A DNA stretch of 64,000 bases from Pseudogemmobacter faecipullorum (GTDB lineage Bacteria; Pseudomonadota; Alphaproteobacteria; Rhodobacterales; Rhodobacteraceae), in contig NZ_JACDXX010000019.1 of assembly GCF_020539525.1 (NCBI RefSeq), positions 1-64,000 on the forward strand. Direction: 5' to 3'. This document shows positions 43,401 to 51,611 of the stretch, piece by piece. Each line of letters opens with the position of its first letter. Positions within the stretch are counted from its first letter, which is position 1. A program made the position numbers and the translations under genes. The notes beneath the pieces are model-generated. The model was not told the DNA's origin and did not search any database. It saw only the letters and a program-made list of their open reading frames with translations.

Positions 43401-46400
43401 CGGTCAGCCACTGCCATCTTGGTCGGGATTTCCCGATTGCGGACAATGACCTTATCGCCCTCGGTCATGATCTCAAACTTGCGCCCTGAAATGTCCTCAA
43501 AAGTCATTCCAAGGTTCTCGCAAGCCTCGCGCACCGCGTCGAAGCTGTTGACGCGCCACTTCTCAAAGCCGGAGCCGTTCACTCGCTCCGTGAAGTCTGC
43601 AAGCCAGCCGTCGAAGCCCTGCACCTTAAACCCAATGGCATTGCCCATTGCATCCGTGCCTTTGACCTCAAGCATCCGCTCGGCCATCCGCTTGACCACA
43701 TGCCCGATATTGGGATGCTCGTTCACCACAACGCCTTCTTTTGGAAGCGCAGATCGCGGGTTGTAGCCATTCGTTTCCAGCAGGAACTCAGTCACGCTGT
43801 CGCCAGTGAACTCTTGCAGGACGGTTGCTTTCTCGCCTGCCGCCGTGATCTCTCTCAGAAGATCCTCTGCAAAGCGGGCTTTCATCGAGATCAGATAGTA
43901 GCGCGAGATCGCATCGAAGGAGGCCGCGGGCGAGACAGTATCGACCGTCATCTTGTTCTCGATCGAAGAACCGCTCAACAGCCCGCCAAACTGGGATTTG
44001 GCCTGACGGATCGCGGCTTCTTTAATGTCCTGCCCCATCGAAATCGCTTCGCGCAGGAACTCCGCAAGATCGTCGGTCATCACCCGCGCTTCATCGAGCT
44101 TTTCAGGGTCAACATCTGCAAGCAACCGCATGTCGCGGCGCACCCCAGCGCTTGAGAGCTTGCGTTGGATAAGCGCCCCCGATCGCGCCATTTCTGTAGA
44201 CAGGACTTCCTGCATGGCGAAGGGGTTTTGCTCGATGATGCCCGTGAGCTGTTCGATCGACAGACCCGTTTCCGGCAGAGCCTGACGGTAGATGCCGATG
44301 TTTTTGCCCGATTTCATCGAAGTCGCAGAGGAAAAGACGATTTCCGCGCCAACCTTTTCGGCTTCATCCAGCATCCGGCGCATGATGATGCCGGTGCGGC
44401 TGTCAGGCCCTGCCGCCTCATGGACTTCATCGAGCAGCAGAACAGGCGGGTTCTCAGGATTGCGCCGCGCCGCCTCTTTGATCCATTCCGTGATCGCGTC
44501 AGCCTTCCAAACCCCTGCTGCCGTCTGGAACTGGGAATAGCTGCTCATGACGAGGTTATAGTCCTGGCTAACCTCGCCCTTCTCTTTCGCCATATTGCGC
44601 TCTGCGGCCATCGTTTGGAAAACGACGGTTTTGCCGTCCTTCTCGGTCAGCGCAGCCTCTTCCGTGCTGTTCATGATGAACGGTCGAGCCACCTTGCTTT
44701 CCAGAAGGTCTTTGAAATCGCGCCCCGAGATTGCCTTGAGATCGCGCACCGCAAGATCGCGGAAGAGGTGCGGCTTGTTTGACATCATCAGGACCGCACG
44801 TCCTTCAAGCAAACCGTTATAGGCGTGAGCGGCCATCGTCCGGCCTTTACCCACCCCCATCAGATCGCCAACAATCGTGGCCCGCTTTTGCTCACGGTTG
44901 AAGAACGACAGCGCCAGAGCGTCGATCTGCGCACCATTGAGAGGCCCTTGATCCGACAGCAGGTATTCAGGGTCATAGTTGAGCTTGGAGGCCACATAGC
45001 GGCCCAGATCGCCCTTATGGCTGACCACATGGCGCAGAGCGGCATAGGTCGCGCCTTCCAGCGCCCGCTCGATCACAACACTCCCAGCGCTCTTCGGCGT
45101 GAAGGGCGTGTAGCTGACAGTCAGCGCGTCATCATCGAAATTATCGAGGACATGATAATTTGCCGGAAGCGCCAGCTCATCCTCTTTTGGAGGTGCGCTG
45201 AAAGGCTCCGGCTCTACAGGCGCGGGCGCCACAGGATCAGGTTCAGGCTCAGGATCGGGCTCAGTTTTTGGCGGCACGATCGGGTCAGGCTGCACGGGAG
45301 CAGTCGGACGACCACCCCCTGCCCCACCAGAGCCACCGGCAGGCCCAGAAGCGCCCCCAGAGGGGGAGCCGGCCCCGCCACTGCCAGAGGGGCCTGATAC
45401 CCCCGAAGACGGCCCAGCGCCGCCCACCGGAGGCTCGGGCGTTGCGATTGGCGGCTCAGGCTGCGGATCGGGCCTGGCGACAGGCTCGCCAGCCCCCTGC
45501 CCCGCTGCGGGCGCAGGTTCAGGCTGTGTGATCTGAATAACCGGCGCACCGGCACGAGCGGCAGCGAAGGCCACCCGATTGTTCTCAGCTTCCGCCTCCG
45601 AAAGCACTTCGACTTGGCTGCGGGCGATTATCTGGTCAGCAGCTTGGAAGAAATCGCTGTAGCTCGCTGCGATGGGGTAGCTTGCGGGCAGCATTGCAGG
45701 CAGTTGGCCCATTTCCGGCACATTGCCCTGCTCACGCTTGCCCTCGCAGAAGTATACCACCGTCGGGAAATTGGCCCCCATTGCGCGATAGAGGGAAGCA
45801 TCAAGCGCTACGGCTTCGACACGCTCAAAGGCCATGTTGAGCATGTTGTGGGTCTGGCGCTGCTTTGGCATGACCATTGTGGGGTCGAGCATATTCGCAG
45901 GCATCACCAAGACCGCAGCACCGCCTGGGCGAATGCGGTCTACCGCCTGCGCGGCCACCAGCAACTCAGCATAATTGGTCGTCAGGTTTACATCGAGCGA
46001 GCGCAGATAGACCTGACGCTTGGTTGTATCGTCTTCCTCGTTTGCCAGCCGTTTATAGGGCGGATTGATAAGGGCAGCGTCATACAGACCTTCGGGGTGT
46101 GCAGGCGAGCTGGGATAGCTTTGCGGCTCGAAAGCATCGCCCACCTTCACAATGCTCATGGACTCGCCACGATTGAGCGCACGGGTTGCGCGGGCAGCGC
46201 GGGCTTCATCCAGCTCAAGGCCCATGACAAGGCCACCATACTGCGCGGTCGGAGCAGACAGCACCCCGTTACCGATAGACGGCTCCAAGACGACTTTGCC
46301 ATTCGGCTTCAAATACTCGGCAGCAATCTGGCCGATAGCCGGAGGGGTCGAGAACTGTGCCAGCACTAGGCGAGTGCCGCCACGATCCTCATGGGCAGGC

Positions 46401-47182
46401 AGCGCAGTAGAAAAACGGTGCGCGGTCGGACGGCCCTGCGCGTTACGAGCTGCGATGGAGCCAGCCATTTCCTCTTCGATCAGCTCACGGAAAGCATCTT
46501 TCGAGATCGCACCAGTCTCCCCCAGTGCGGCATCATAGAGGTTGAGCATATCGCGGCCTGAAATCCGCTCGATCCGATCGCGGTCAATGCGGGCAATCAC
46601 AGAGCGGGCGATGATGGACCAATCCTGCGGGGTGGACGCTTTGCCAAAGAGCGGCGCTCGCTCACCGGCATCGTTTCTGCGCCCATCCTCGTTACGCCCG
46701 AAGTCGGCCAAGGGACCGTCAGGGGTCTCGATGGTGCGGCCAAACATACGCTGCGTGATGATGCGACCACGGACATTCCATGTCAGCTCGCGTGGGGCGA
46801 ACAGCCCTTCACCAGCTTCATCGTAGTGCCTTGCGCCTGCCTCGAAGCGGGAAAAGACTTCCCCCCTGTCGCGCAGATCGACAGCGTTCATGCTCCGGCG
46901 CACGTCGTCAGGTCGAAGACCGATCTGGATGAAAAGCTGGGCGGGATCGGCTGGCATCCTCATACCGAAGACGCGCTCACCCGACGCCATGCGCAGCTCA
47001 CCCACAATGGGCGTCCCTTGCGCATTCGCTGCCCGCCGCAATGTGCTGACCACCGAAGAAAAATCAGAAATCCGTTCATCTATCGAAACCGCCAGACCGA
47101 TACTCTGGCCGTCAAAGCGGTTCGGGGGAACGGGAAAGCCACTGATACGCCCTTCGGCGCGTGGAATGTGAACTACGCTCAT
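40433..47182 (-). CDS. Giant DNA adenine methyltransferase and strawberry-notch helicase fusion, 2249 aa
   Basis: The N-terminal part holds SAM-dependent methyltransferase motifs: EPSIGNGVL near residue 299 and NPPY near 375, the catalytic motif of N6-adenine enzymes. A long Gly/Pro-rich linker spans about 560-670. Then comes a strawberry-notch-type helicase: Walker A GDLMGVGKGRTMA near 777, DEVH near 919, and motif VI QAEGRIDRTGQL near 1316. The last 900 residues are unassigned. This domain set is known from large conjugation-associated proteins that may protect or prime DNA in the recipient. It overlaps no gene and follows the 434-aa gene by 66 nt. Intact motifs suggest both activities. Confidence 0.8.
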   Translation of the reverse strand: MSVVHIPRAEGRISGFPVPPNRFDGQSIGLAVSIDERISDFSSVVSTLRRAANAQGTPIVGELRMASGERVFGMRMPADPAQLFIQIGLRPDDVRRSMNAVDLRDRGEVFSRFEAGARHYDEAGEGLFAPRELTWNVRGRIITQRMFGRTIETPDGPLADFGRNEDGRRNDAGERAPLFGKASTPQDWSIIARSVIARIDRDRIERISGRDMLNLYDAALGETGAISKDAFRELIEEEMAGSIAARNAQGRPTAHRFSTALPAHEDRGGTRLVLAQFSTPPAIGQIAAEYLKPNGKVVLEPSIGNGVLSAPTAQYGGLVMGLELDEARAARATRALNRGESMSIVKVGDAFEPQSYPSSPAHPEGLYDAALINPPYKRLANEEDDTTKRQVYLRSLDVNLTTNYAELLVAAQAVDRIRPGGAAVLVMPANMLDPTMVMPKQRQTHNMLNMAFERVEAVALDASLYRAMGANFPTVVYFCEGKREQGNVPEMGQLPAMLPASYPIAASYSDFFQAADQIIARSQVEVLSEAEAENNRVAFAAARAGAPVIQITQPEPAPAAGQGAGEPVARPDPQPEPPIATPEPPVGGAGPSSGVSGPSGSGGAGSPSGGASGPAGGSGGAGGGRPTAPVQPDPIVPPKTEPDPEPEPDPVAPAPVEPEPFSAPPKEDELALPANYHVLDNFDDDALTVSYTPFTPKSAGSVVIERALEGATYAALRHVVSHKGDLGRYVASKLNYDPEYLLSDQGPLNGAQIDALALSFFNREQKRATIVGDLMGVGKGRTMAAHAYNGLLEGRAVLMMSNKPHLFRDLAVRDLKAISGRDFKDLLESKVARPFIMNSTEEAALTEKDGKTVVFQTMAAERNMAKEKGEVSQDYNLVMSSYSQFQTAAGVWKADAITEWIKEAARRNPENPPVLLLDEVHEAAGPDSRTGIIMRRMLDEAEKVGAEIVFSSATSMKSGKNIGIYRQALPETGLSIEQLTGIIEQNPFAMQEVLSTEMARSGALIQRKLSSAGVRRDMRLLADVDPEKLDEARVMTDDLAEFLREAISMGQDIKEAAIRQAKSQFGGLLSGSSIENKMTVDTVSPAASFDAISRYYLISMKARFAEDLLREITAAGEKATVLQEFTGDSVTEFLLETNGYNPRSALPKEGVVVNEHPNIGHVVKRMAERMLEVKGTDAMGNAIGFKVQGFDGWLADFTERVNGSGFEKWRVNSFDAVREACENLGMTFEDISGRKFEIMTEGDKVIVRNREIPTKMAVADRFNNGKTDVLMLTSAAATGMSLQNSPTEGVDLRTRAMLFLSFLKNIASHTQAEGRIDRTGQLTPPHYVIPNTGFVADDRLASLFNRGSRNLSSMTSGSRENDRTIEEAVDLLNPVGDMAVRAVLRQNPDLAETLGIPVGKSGEIDAGDLGRKLLGRAFILGATESQDVLADVDLMAKTILQDLEAQGENPLKIGRYDWKAEIETIEVLHDGDENSLSLADQPLSLVEIRRQEQREVMAARGVIERITETAQKAETSFQTIEEQFRISAAMKPRKMHYQADAWDFDHKLFDGLAGRQSMEGKLVNDAAFEMETPAVVLNALQRAFANERLMLVRMQGKPNNYEPNSDEFKELIEKAADGLRKKYQPRDEHGRVDQHTLEGKRLLADEEGKQIIDFLNQRGADGKPRKEVESLERAVRMTMRRTEQVHRLMEFSKVVEPGRLISINTKALDSMVAGRLGELYRQAEFSEEDRMGQWIPAVVISAKIDSDSPTTLSKNNMRIFVPGEAGAFQVSFSELRSNLAFRGGEQENAVETFRAFADDAYRQLVSGSESAATVMKEWLGENVHRFSGIIKEYSQAARYANDAEDEAQLTRIVDKEGRQGAGAKLFTDISECLPRGFVTRKRFGLMGNLFTAMSAVTASNSREKNLGEKAVITDRDGNNVNVILLNESGQKNAVERVKQKEKSRSHPRPDLRGSREAIMAEIELNLLVLSRGYQNIFSRTRELRADEQQTLNSALGKMFPDTFGTPAGQAYLNRNGGDVLHRLMAKLKSDVTYPASTLLGGDLWRSISDEQSRKVKESKGRMQFEAPASYTVMNRGGDGPEGMVSVTSTLSALTIARGLSTLDDRQAVLMYGDDGLRLVMRKTHPLAQSGEFSDLVQNANETIYLDGSSAKMTRGTMAFTATKDNEQALARVAEFVAKASAGSESVPLGGGFSRNIHAAAVAVADEFKKEQEKALRAEKQREADPQPSTRDMDAAPDQPPPRVSMGLGS

Positions 47183-47248
47183 TTATCCGTCCTCAATACC
47201 AAAGGAGCGGCGTTGTGTTCGCCGCTCCCGCCGCGTTTCCTTGGCTGC

Positions 47249-48553
47249 TCAGTAATCCGGTGAAAGCTCATTAGAGCGGGCTTTCTCCGGCTCTTCCGGC
47301 TTGGGAGCGGGTTCGGAAGGCTTGTAGGTCGGGTTGGGCGCGAAGACCGCGTTGCGATCTTTGTCCATAGCGGCAGTGATCGCGTCATGGCCGAGGTCGG
47401 AGGCTTTGCGACGAACGAACTTTTCGTCTGCGGTCGGGTGCAGGAACTCAGCCGGAAGAATTTGCTTGAAGGCCGACTGCGGGCCGCGCACTTCCCCGTC
47501 GTTGGAGACGCGCTCGGGCGAGGACATGATTGCCACGTCTGCCGTAAAGAAGCCCCGCTCAGACAGCGAGACGGCGCGGCTGCTCTTTGCAGCGGATTGT
47601 TCACGGGCCATGATGTTCTGCTTGATGTGGACCATCAGATCCCCAACGAAGCCTGGGGTGATTGTCACCCCCACGTCACCACGCTTGCCAGCATCGTAGT
47701 ATTCCTGCGCGGCAGCACGGGCGGCATCGTGATCCTGAATGCCATTGCGAGCATTGCCATCGAGGAATTTCAGGTTCTCAAACGGCACACCTACACGGCC
47801 AGCAAGTGCCGCCATCGGACGATAGTTGAAATTGTCGAGGTCGCGGTTAAAGAGCGCTTCAACGCCCGTGGCCGGTTGGTTCTTCTGACGGTCCCAGCCC
47901 ATGTCCACCGCGACGGACTTGGTATCAACCCCGTCACTGATCGCCACGAGAACAGAGTTGCGCATAGCCCCTTCAAGGGCGCGGCCATCATCGCGGCGCA
48001 CACGGCCATCGGTCATGCTCTCAAGCGCTTCACGAGTGGCTGGCACAGTTGCTTCAATGTCGAATGCGCGAGCAGCGCGGCGCTCATATTTCCCTTCGGT
48101 CGAGGCGTTGTCTTTGGGAATGCTGATCTGAATTTGCATCCGCTTGTAGGCGTCGTTGGCCTGCCCGTCAGTCGTCAGAGCGTTCATCCAGCGGGCGACA
48201 ATCTTGCCATCTGTCAGCTCTTTGACCGACTGCATCTGCACCACGTCACCGATCTCAACACCATTGCGCCCGAGGCCCTTGGCCGTGGGTTGTTTGGCGA
48301 GCTGCTTGCTGGCCTCTTCTGTGCGAGCCTGGGCATTCGTGAAGCGGTTACGGTTGGTATAAAAGTCGGCATACTCTCCGACACTAACCATCGAGATCGT
48401 CACCTCAGACCCATCGTCTTTGCGCAGGTCAACGCCGGTCACTGAATTGGTGGCCGCATTTATCGCAGTGATCTTGAGGGGGACTTCGCCGTGATTGACG
48501 ATGCGACGACCTTCGGAGCCTTCATCATCACGCTTGAAAGAGAACTTCGACAT
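47249..48553 (-). CDS. Hypothetical protein, 434 aa
   Basis: ATG 48553 (MSKFSFKRDDEG) has an AGGAGA site upstream and a clear promoter at 48656-48627; the longer frame to 48622 covers that promoter. The protein is soluble and mixed alpha/beta, with a beta-rich N-terminus (VPLKITAINAATNSVTGVDL) and a Pro/Lys-rich tail. No family is recognised. As the gene transcribed just before the giant methyltransferase-helicase it may be its partner. Confidence 0.6.
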   Translation of the reverse strand: MSKFSFKRDDEGSEGRRIVNHGEVPLKITAINAATNSVTGVDLRKDDGSEVTISMVSVGEYADFYTNRNRFTNAQARTEEASKQLAKQPTAKGLGRNGVEIGDVVQMQSVKELTDGKIVARWMNALTTDGQANDAYKRMQIQISIPKDNASTEGKYERRAARAFDIEATVPATREALESMTDGRVRRDDGRALEGAMRNSVLVAISDGVDTKSVAVDMGWDRQKNQPATGVEALFNRDLDNFNYRPMAALAGRVGVPFENLKFLDGNARNGIQDHDAARAAAQEYYDAGKRGDVGVTITPGFVGDLMVHIKQNIMAREQSAAKSSRAVSLSERGFFTADVAIMSSPERVSNDGEVRGPQSAFKQILPAEFLHPTADEKFVRRKASDLGHDAITAAMDKDRNAVFAPNPTYKPSEPAPKPEEPEKARSNELSPDY

Positions 48554-48626
48554 TGGACTTCTCCTGTTGGCCCGAGGCCCTGACAAATTCCTACGGGGGG
48601 CGCACTGGACGCCCCGAGGCACGGAA

Positions 48627-48656
48627 AGTGTAAACCTCTATATTGTGTTTGGTCAA
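48627..48656 (-). promoter_or_regulatory. Sigma-70-type promoter of the 434-aa/methyltransferase operon
   Basis: Minus strand TTGACC (48656-48651), 18-nt spacer, TACACT (48632-48627). The spacer end reads AGGTTTACACT, giving the same TTTACACT core as at 40344 and 60681. The leader to ATG 48553 is about 70 nt. Confidence 0.65.
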
Positions 48657-48668
48657 TCGGGTAAAAAT

Positions 48669-48686
48669 CATTTTGTTGTTTACATG
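48669..48686 (+). promoter_or_regulatory. TTGTTTACA-type box toward the parA side
   Basis: CATTTTGTTGTTTACATG in plus orientation, nearly the same as the box at 61523. It lies upstream of the hexamer array and parA, so it may control the partition operon. Confidence 0.45.
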
Positions 48687-48755
48687 CTGATACCCCGTGT
48701 GAACCACAGCTCCCTGCAAGTATGCAGCGCGGGATTGGTGCAACTGCTCTAGCTC

Positions 48756-49041
48756 TTTTGCATATGGCTTTTGCATATGCTTTTTGCATAGCGCTTGCGA
48801 TAGCGCTTTGCATAGGCCTAGCGCTATGTATTTGCATATGTATTGCGATAGCGCTTTGCATAGCGCTTGCACTAGCACTAGGCATAGGTATAGGCATTGC
48901 GATAGGCATAGGCATATTGATAGGCATAGCGCTATACATAGCTCTTGCAATATGCCTAGCGATAGTGATATTGATAGGTCTAGCGCTTGCGCTTTGCATA
49001 TCGCTTGCACAATACCTAGCGATTGACCTAGCGCGAGCCGT
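48756..49041 (+). repeat. Hexamer-phased repeat array (putative centromere), about 285 bp
   Basis: Nearly the whole stretch can be cut into consecutive 6-bp units without a slip: CATAGC, GCTTGC, GATAGC, GCTTTG, CATAGG, CCTAGC and so on, with consensus near SATAGS. Because 6 is a multiple of 3, all frames stay open and give false low-complexity dipeptide-like ORFs on both strands. It lies directly upstream of parA, so it is a candidate parS centromere or ParA operon operator. Shorter arrays with the same phasing occur at 51395 and 59071. Confidence 0.75.
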
Positions 49042-49103
49042 CAGCTTAGGCTCAACCCCGAGCATAACCACGGGCGCTACCACCGCCCAGACGAGGTAGA
49101 AGA

Positions 49104-49865
49104 ATGGCACTGGGTCATATTATCAGCACGGCCAATATCAAAGGCGGCGTCGGAAAAACGACGACAGCCTTCCTGTTGGCAAACGAAATCACCAATCGCG
49201 GCCTGACGGTTCAAATTCTCGATCTGGACCCGAACCGAGCCTTCATGAAGTTGAAAGAAGCTCGTGAGAACTCCGAAGATAACGCTCTCCCCTGGGACAC
49301 CCAAGGTCTGAAAGAGATCGGAGGTGAGGATGGGTTCTTTGACGCAGTAGACGCGAGCAGAGAAAATTACGACTTCACCATTCTGGACTGCGAAGGCTCC
49401 CAGAACATGCTGCTGACGAAAGCGGCTTCAATCGCTGGTTTGACAGTAATCCCTATCACCCCTTCACCGCTTGATGCGAGCGCGCTGATTGAGTTGATGA
49501 AATTCATCAATAGCCAATCGAAGATCATGGGGCGCAAGATGCCGTATCGGCTTCTCGTGAACCAGACGGCGAGTGGTGCGGTCAAAGAAAGCTGGGAGAA
49601 GATCACGATTGAAGAGATCGACTCCAACAACCTGCCGCGCTTCAAGAATACACTCTATGGCGGCCCTGTCTTCAAAGACATTTGGGGAAAGCGTCAGACA
49701 CTCCAAGAGATACGCGCAGACTTCGTAAAAGAACTTGAAGCTCTCGCAAATGCCAAAAACCGGCAGAAGGAAGAAGTAACCAAAAAAATCGCACAGCTCG
49801 ATCGCGGTATTCAACGCAGCTCAGAACTTTGTGACGAGCTGTTCTCGATACTGGCGGCAGCTTGA
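49104..49865 (+). CDS. parA: ParA-type partition ATPase, 253 aa
   Basis: The deviant Walker A motif NIKGGVGKTTTAFLLA is at residues 11-26, with ILDLDPNR as motif A' and FTILDCEGSQNMLLTKA as Walker B. No N-terminal HTH is present, so it belongs to the short (type Ib) ParA class that segregates plasmids together with a small DNA-binding partner and a centromere. The partner is likely the 142-aa gene 19 nt downstream and the centromere the hexamer array upstream. The C-terminal QKEEVTKKIAQLDRG part is a helix. ATG 49104 has GAGGTAGAAG upstream. Confidence 0.88.
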   Translation: MALGHIISTANIKGGVGKTTTAFLLANEITNRGLTVQILDLDPNRAFMKLKEARENSEDNALPWDTQGLKEIGGEDGFFDAVDASRENYDFTILDCEGSQNMLLTKAASIAGLTVIPITPSPLDASALIELMKFINSQSKIMGRKMPYRLLVNQTASGAVKESWEKITIEEIDSNNLPRFKNTLYGGPVFKDIWGKRQTLQEIRADFVKELEALANAKNRQKEEVTKKIAQLDRGIQRSSELCDELFSILAAA

Positions 49866-49884
49866 TAGGGCAGGGGGGTAAACT

Positions 49885-50313
49885 ATGAGCAAGAAGATAA
49901 GCACTGGTTTGACAGAGGCTCTATCCGGCGAAATGATTGGCGAGACCCCGAAAGCCCCGCCACCACCTCCGGCAGCTAAAGTTGAAATTCCGCGTGGTGA
50001 AAAGCGCGTTCAACTCGATGCCAATGCTCGTCAGGTATTCAGTGGGTCTTTATCAAAGCCCGCAGAAGAGAAGGCGCAGGAACAAATTGCAGAAGCTACC
50101 CCAGAGGAAGAGGCTAAACCTGCGCCTTCGGTTGCTGCAATTCGGCCCAGAACAAGGGTAAAGCCCGAGGTCGAAAACATCTTCATCCGTGCGCCTAAAG
50201 AAGTGGCCGAGCGGTTCAATGATCTGCTTGAAGAGCATAACTTCAAAGCTAAATGGGACGGGCTTGTTTTGCTGCTCGATCTCTACGATCAGATTAAGAA
50301 ATCGGAGAAGTAA
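49885..50313 (+). CDS. Putative centromere-binding partner of ParA, 142 aa
   Basis: The N-terminal two thirds is disordered and Pro/Ala/Glu-rich (PKAPPPPPAAKVEIPRGEKR). The C-terminal 40 residues (VENIFIRAPKEVAERFNDLL then KAKWDGLVLLLDLY) look like a ribbon-helix-helix: a beta strand followed by two helices. Short ParA proteins work with small RHH partners of the ParG type, which use a flexible N-terminus to stimulate ATP hydrolysis. That architecture, here longer, and position directly after parA support the assignment. The hexamer repeats are the presumed target. Confidence 0.6.
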   Translation: MSKKISTGLTEALSGEMIGETPKAPPPPPAAKVEIPRGEKRVQLDANARQVFSGSLSKPAEEKAQEQIAEATPEEEAKPAPSVAAIRPRTRVKPEVENIFIRAPKEVAERFNDLLEEHNFKAKWDGLVLLLDLYDQIKKSEK

Positions 50314-50321
50314 ATTCACCG

Positions 50322-50361
50322 GCATTCCAGCCCCTGCTATTTGGGGGCTGGTCTGGAATGC
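50322..50361. terminator. Hairpin between convergent par and recombinase genes
   Basis: CCAGCCCC (50327-50334) pairs with GGGGCTGG (50344-50351), extended by GCATT and AATGC beyond a bulge. No T run follows. It lies between the convergent gene ends at 50313 and 50375 and may block read-through in both directions. Confidence 0.45.
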
Positions 50362-50374
50362 TATGATCTGAAAG

Positions 50375-51382
50375 TCACATACTCGGGCTAGGGTTTTGGG
50401 GCTTTTTGGTGGTTTCTTTTGAGGTGGCTTTTGCCGCCTCTTTTTCTTTTCTATAATCCTCAAGCAAGACTACATCACGAACTTTCACACGCTCTATAGA
50501 GTTTGCCGATGGTTGGATCTTCAATCCACCTGACCGTGCAGTTTTACGGGCATAACTGGTAACAGCAGTGCTTGTGCTGATGTGGCCCATAAGCGCCGCC
50601 ACTTCACCATCAGTAATATCGAAACACGCTTTTGCATCGGAAGAGAAGGCATGTCGATAGGAATAGACCGTCACATTCTCAATGATCTTTGAGGGGTAGT
50701 CAAACTCTGCGACGGCAACTTGCAAAGCCCACTTGTGGGTTCTTCTGAAAGTGGCGGAGTTTATTTCATCCGAGTAGGGGAACTCTTGGATAGCTGCCAT
50801 CGCATTATCTGCGATCTGCCGCATGACTTCACCATGCTCTTCTGCAATTTCAAGCTCTCTGTATTCGCCGTTTCCCCTACGCCAAACTGCACCTGCATTC
50901 GGACCACGACTGATTACTGTATCGGCATACTTCGCATTCTTGACGAGAAGAGTGCTGCGTTCATCATTAGCCCACTCAGCGTTCTCCCATTCAACGGGCC
51001 GCAGGCCAAAATGCCTGACGCCCATGATAAGTGCTTTGAGTGGCTGCGCACGGGACCACCGATCCGAGTTGTCATCCAAGATTTCCAGCATGGTCTCAAA
51101 AAGACCATCTGGGATAAGCAGGGACTGCTTTCTCACTTTTGGCGCTTCATCTTTTGGAGCCGCCTCTAGTGCCTTGTTGAATACTGCAAGCTCTTCGCCA
51201 TTGCCTTCCAAACAGAAGCGCACCGCTGCTGCATAGAGGCGGCGGGAAGCCTTTGTCAGCCGCCTGGTGGCAACCTCAGCACCGAGCGCTCTGGCTCGCA
51301 TCTTGCCTGTCAGCGGACCCAGCTCGGCGCATAGCAGATCGAAGATATAGGTGTATCGCTCGGCGGTTACGGCTGCGGGCAT
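50375..51382 (-). CDS. Tyrosine recombinase, 335 aa
   Basis: The catalytic half shows GLRPVEWENAEW (first Arg), VYSYRHAFSSDAK (His-x-x-Arg region in the order R-H) and ALMGHISTSTAVTSYARK (final His and the nucleophilic Tyr). The N-terminal part is helical, as for a core-binding domain. ATG 51382 has GGGGA just upstream; a TTG at 51394 is an alternative. It may resolve plasmid multimers, or integrate, or act on the hexamer array located just upstream of its start. The C-terminal Lys-rich tail is disordered. A telomere resolvase on the same replicon is a separate enzyme with different motifs. Confidence 0.75.
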   Translation of the reverse strand: MPAAVTAERYTYIFDLLCAELGPLTGKMRARALGAEVATRRLTKASRRLYAAAVRFCLEGNGEELAVFNKALEAAPKDEAPKVRKQSLLIPDGLFETMLEILDDNSDRWSRAQPLKALIMGVRHFGLRPVEWENAEWANDERSTLLVKNAKYADTVISRGPNAGAVWRRGNGEYRELEIAEEHGEVMRQIADNAMAAIQEFPYSDEINSATFRRTHKWALQVAVAEFDYPSKIIENVTVYSYRHAFSSDAKACFDITDGEVAALMGHISTSTAVTSYARKTARSGGLKIQPSANSIERVKVRDVVLLEDYRKEKEAAKATSKETTKKPQNPSPSM

Positions 51383-51394
51383 GTCAGTCCCCAA

Positions 51395-51455
51395 TCTCTA
51401 TCGCAATGTCTATCGCTATACATAGCATAGTGCATATCAAAGTGCATATGCACTA
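51395..51455 (+). repeat. Second hexamer-phased array
   Basis: TCTATC, GCAATG, TCTATC, GCTATA, CATAGC, ATAGTG, CATATC, AAAGTG, CATATG, CACTAG follow each other without a slip. The first units are in inverted orientation relative to the array at 48756. It overlaps the promoter region of the tyrosine recombinase. Confidence 0.65.
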
Positions 51456-51567
51456 GCAAATTTTGAGCCACGTTTAGTGTTCGTTAAACTAGGGTGTGAT
51501 GTGTTTCAAACAGCAAAACTTGGCTCAGAATTTAGAGCCACGTTTTCGTTGACATAGGGGCAATCTC

Positions 51568-51596
51568 ATGTCTAACTCTATTTTGTTGTTAGACAT
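51568..51596. promoter_or_regulatory. ATGTCTAAC inverted repeat upstream of the lipoprotein gene
   Basis: ATGTCTAAC (51568-51576) and GTTAGACAT (51588-51596) are a perfect 9-bp inverted repeat with an 11-nt spacer containing TTTTGTT, close to the TTGTTTACA box. It lies 15 nt before ATG 51612. Two GAGCCACGTTT direct repeats lie upstream (about 51470 and 51533). Likely an operator controlling the plus-strand conjugation genes. Confidence 0.55.
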
Positions 51597-51611
51597 GATT
51601 AGAGGCTTAAA

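Noticed and set aside
45614..46369. 251-aa plus-strand frame, and other plus-strand frames inside 40433-47182
   Set aside because: They lie opposite the methyltransferase-helicase gene whose motifs are clear, so they are antisense shadows.
48756..49041. CRISPR array
   Set aside because: Units are 6 bp and contiguous, without spacers of 30 bp or cas genes.
48460..49110. Long overlapping open frames on both strands across 48460-49110
   Set aside because: They arise from the 6-bp repeat phasing, which keeps all frames open and gives dipeptide-like low-complexity products. There is no ribosome-binding site at a fitting start.
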